Origin: Thermoproteota archaeon
GTDB lineage: Archaea > Thermoproteota > Korarchaeia > Korarchaeales > Korarchaeaceae
DNA: 7,199 bases
Direction: 5' to 3'
Assembly: GCA_011042755.1 (NCBI GenBank)
Contig: DRBY01000073.1
Coordinates: 1 to 7,199 of the forward strand
Position 1 is the first letter of the stretch. Every line of letters starts with the position of its first letter. The notes beneath the pieces are model-generated. The model was not told the DNA's origin. It saw only the letters and a program-made list of their open reading frames with translations, and made no database searches. Of this stretch, positions 5,671-7,199 are shown in pieces. The position numbers and the translations under genes are program-made.

Positions 5671-5732
5671 TTCCGCGCCGGGGCCGCGCGGTCGATAGTG
5701 CCTCAGTTGGGCGCAACGTTCATGTAAGACCG

Positions 5733-5738
5733 GTTAAT
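5733..5738 (+). promoter_or_regulatory. Weak TATA-like element for the membrane-protein gene
   Basis: GTTAAT lies about 26 bp upstream of the GTG at 5762. No Shine-Dalgarno is present in the intervening sequence, so a leaderless transcript starting at the GTG is the simplest reading. The element is a poor match. Confidence 0.35.
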
Positions 5739-5761
5739 CGCACTCAAGTCAACCCCCGCCG

Positions 5762-6814
5762 GTGAGTAGTCCCTTGGAGGAAGCTGGTCGCGGTCGATCT
5801 GGCGGAGATACTAGAGCTCTGCTCAGGCAAGTAACATCTAGGCGAGCTAAGCTCACTAGCCTGATCTTGGGGCTGCTGGGCGTCGTGGCCCTCGGCCTAC
5901 TCTTCAGGGGGACCGACCCCCACCTGCTGCTCGAGGCGATCAAGAGAATAGGGCTCTGGCCAGTGGTGGCCTCATTAGCCTGCTTCCACATCGGGTTCCT
6001 ACTCTACTCTCTCGGCTGGTACCAGCTCCTCGAGTGAAAGGTCTCTTTCAAGGATATCTACCTCATATCCTGGGTCAGCGTGCTGGCCAGCATAGTGGTC
6101 CCAGCTGGGCCCCTCTCAGCGGACGCGACGAGGATCTACTTGGCCCACCGCCGCACCGGGCTCAACATCGGGGAGGCAGCCTCCTCGATAACGGCCCACA
6201 GGATAACCATGCTGACGCCCTTCGTCGTCTACGTCGGCGGGGGGTCGGCCTACCTCCTGCTCAGCGGTATGGAGGGATCTGAGGCAGGAGCCAGGGCTCT
6301 CATGCTGGCTGGCGTGAGCGGAGCCCTAGTGGTCATCGGCCTGCTGGCTACCACGAGCGAGAGGGTGCTGTCCAGTCTCCTGAGAATCGCCGAGAGGTTC
6401 ACTAGGAGGGACATATCTGCGATAAGAGAGATGGCCAACGACTACCTTGAGGGGTACAGGAGGCTGAGGGAGAACGCCTCACTCATGGTCAGGGTGGTCG
6501 CGATATCCTTTGGTGGCTGGCTGATGGATATGCTTCCGATGCTGATCCTGCTCTACTCCCTCAGGCCTGACTTCCCGCTGCTGGCGGGAGTGCTGGTCTA
6601 CTCGGTCAACATGATCATGCTGAGACTGCCCCTAGGCATACCCGGAGGGAACATAGGGCTGAGGGAGTGGGCCAGCGTTGGTCTGCTAGAGGCGCTGGGT
6701 CTCACTAGGGAGCTGGCCGCGGCTGTGACGCTCGTCGCCTCGGACGTCGTGGCTCTACTCAACCAGACGATCTGTGGTCTACTGGCTTACCTCTATCTTC
6801 TCAGGGAGGGGTAA
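5762..6814 (+). pseudogene. Lysylphosphatidylglycerol-synthase membrane region/UPF0104-type integral membrane protein, interrupted by in-frame UGA
   Basis: One reading frame of 350 codons runs from GTG at 5762 to TAA at 6812, broken only by TGA at 6035-6037 (codon 92). The frame continues on both sides as one protein: GWYQLLE, stop, then KVSFKDIYLISWVSV, matching the family pattern in which a second membrane helix and short loop lead into a third helix. About eight hydrophobic segments are visible: near 31-48, 64-84, 99-118, 146-168, 180-196, 240-266, 271-290 and 316-345. The family hallmark GIPGGNIGLREW lies at 292-303. Relatives are polytopic proteins implicated in lipid or polyprenyl-phosphate handling (YbhN-like); the substrate here is unknown. 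UGA ends rps4 and rps13, so global reassignment is excluded. A nonsense mutation (for example from CGA, GGA or TGG), a sequencing error or local recoding are the options. The 91-residue upstream product alone would be non-functional. Confidence 0.8.
6805..6809 (+). promoter_or_regulatory. Shine-Dalgarno that selects the CTG start of the small ORF
   Basis: GGAGG within CAGGGAGGGGTAAAG, 7 nt before CTG at 6817, inside the last codons of the membrane-protein gene. It is the only strong site near the 5' end of this frame and supports CTG rather than the later TTG. Confidence 0.45.
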
Positions 6815-6816
6815 AG

Positions 6817-7074
6817 CTGGAGTCTCCAGGGGAGAAGTGGGCGAAGAGGGCGCACTCCTTCCTCGCTAGGCGCGGAACCTTCAGGGGTTTCAGGAAGTTG
6901 ACAGACGGTCAGAAGTATCACCTGATCAGATTGGGCCTTGAGGAGTACCTGAAGCTAAACCCCCTACCTTCGGAGTTCGCGGATGACGCGATAGAGTGGT
7001 TCCTAGCTCACAGGAAGTTTCACGAAGCCAAGGCGCTGGCCAAGCTGATGGGTAGGCGCGTGCCTAAAGGGTGA
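6817..7074 (+). CDS. Small unknown helical protein, probable CTG start
   Basis: An open frame of 85 codons begins 2 bp after the stop of the membrane-protein gene and ends in TGA at 7072. The product is basic and helical (ESPGEKWAKRAHSFLARR, then LTDGQKYHLIRLGLEEYLKL and DDAIEWFLAHRKFHEAKAL), with no membrane segment or cysteines; I do not recognise it. There is no ATG or GTG in the first 60 residues apart from none usable upstream; CTG at 6817 has a Shine-Dalgarno 7 nt away, while TTG at 6898 would leave only 58 residues and cut the first helix. Translational coupling to the upstream gene is likely. The last 11 bp overlap the 3' end of rpiA on the opposite strand. Regular amphipathic pattern and host-like codon use support a real gene, but the start is uncertain. 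Confidence 0.6.
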   Translation: MESPGEKWAKRAHSFLARRGTFRGFRKLTDGQKYHLIRLGLEEYLKLNPLPSEFADDAIEWFLAHRKFHEAKALAKLMGRRVPKG

Positions 7075-7199
7075 GGACCCTCACCTCCCGGCCCTCGGCG
7101 ACGTAGACCTCGTCGGCCAGCCCAACGAAGAGGCCCACCTCTACGACTCCGGGGATCAACTTGACTTGATTGAGGGTAGCTTCCGGGTCGCTGATCGGC
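7064..7199 (-). CDS. rpiA: Ribose-5-phosphate isomerase A, C-terminal part, truncated by the window edge
   Basis: The minus-strand frame ending in TAG at 7064-7066 encodes the last 45 residues of RpiA, which interconverts ribose 5-phosphate and ribulose 5-phosphate in the pentose phosphate route. The diagnostic C-terminus is visible: ISDPEATLNQVKLIPGVVEV, then GLFVGLADEVYVAEGREV, matching the family pattern (LNxIPGVVExGLF followed by ADxVxV). The catalytic residues lie upstream, outside the window. It converges on the small plus-strand ORF with an 11-bp overlap. Confidence 0.9.
   Translation of the reverse strand, partial: PISDPEATLNQVKLIPGVVEVGLFVGLADEVYVAEGREVRVLTL

Noticed and set aside
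5762..6037. The 91-residue upstream piece as an independent small membrane protein
   Set aside because: Its sequence is the normal N-terminal third of the family and the same frame resumes directly after the stop.
6034..6282. GTG-started 82-codon frame overlapping the UGA, as a possible separate gene
   Set aside because: It is out of frame with the conserved membrane protein, which clearly continues in the original frame.
1..7199. CRISPR arrays, insertion sequences, replication origins or defence genes
   Set aside because: No regular spaced repeats, transposase or integrase domains, or origin-like repeat clusters were found.

Overview
The window is archaeal chromosome, probably from a thermophile of the TACK group (Korarchaeota- or crenarchaeon-like; this placement is inference). 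The grounds are: archaeal-type ribosomal proteins uS13, uS4 and uS11 in the order rps13-rps4-rps11 and leading towards RNA polymerase subunit D; TATA boxes about 25 bp upstream of genes; a tRNA intron with a bulge-helix-bulge splice motif; and GC-rich stable RNAs. UGA is the stop of both rps4 and rps13, so the standard code applies.

Layout. Positions 1-3458, all on the minus strand, hold an information-processing operon. It reads from a TATA box at 3452-3458 through rps13 (TTG start), rps4 and rps11, then a 351-codon gene of unknown function, then rpoD, and finally the start of a tRNA-Leu(GAG) gene cut by the window edge. Spacing is very tight (UGAUG overlap, 6-bp gap, 11-bp overlap). The unknown gene sits between rps11 and rpoD, which are usually adjacent, and it carries its own TATA-containing palindrome.

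Positions 3544-3871 hold tRNA-Ser(GCU) and, just upstream of it on the same strand, a stretch of about 100 nt. That stretch is closed by a perfect 9-bp inverted repeat and preceded by a TATA box at the right distance; I propose it as a structured RNA co-transcribed with the tRNA. Positions 3872-5336 (minus) hold an AT-rich, foreign-looking secreted-protein gene. It is broken by a +1 frameshift, and its last 48 codons switch abruptly to host-like GC-rich composition and encode a membrane anchor. Positions 5525-5638 hold an intron-containing tRNA-Met(CAU).

The right end (5762-7199) holds, on the plus strand, a polytopic membrane protein of the lysylphosphatidylglycerol-synthase membrane-region/UPF0104 family interrupted by one in-frame UGA. 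Next comes a small unknown 85-codon ORF that appears to start at CTG. On the minus strand is the 3' end of ribose-5-phosphate isomerase A (rpiA). The left half is thus a conserved translation/transcription operon. The middle and right half are a more plastic tRNA-flanked zone holding a transferred gene and two disrupted reading frames.
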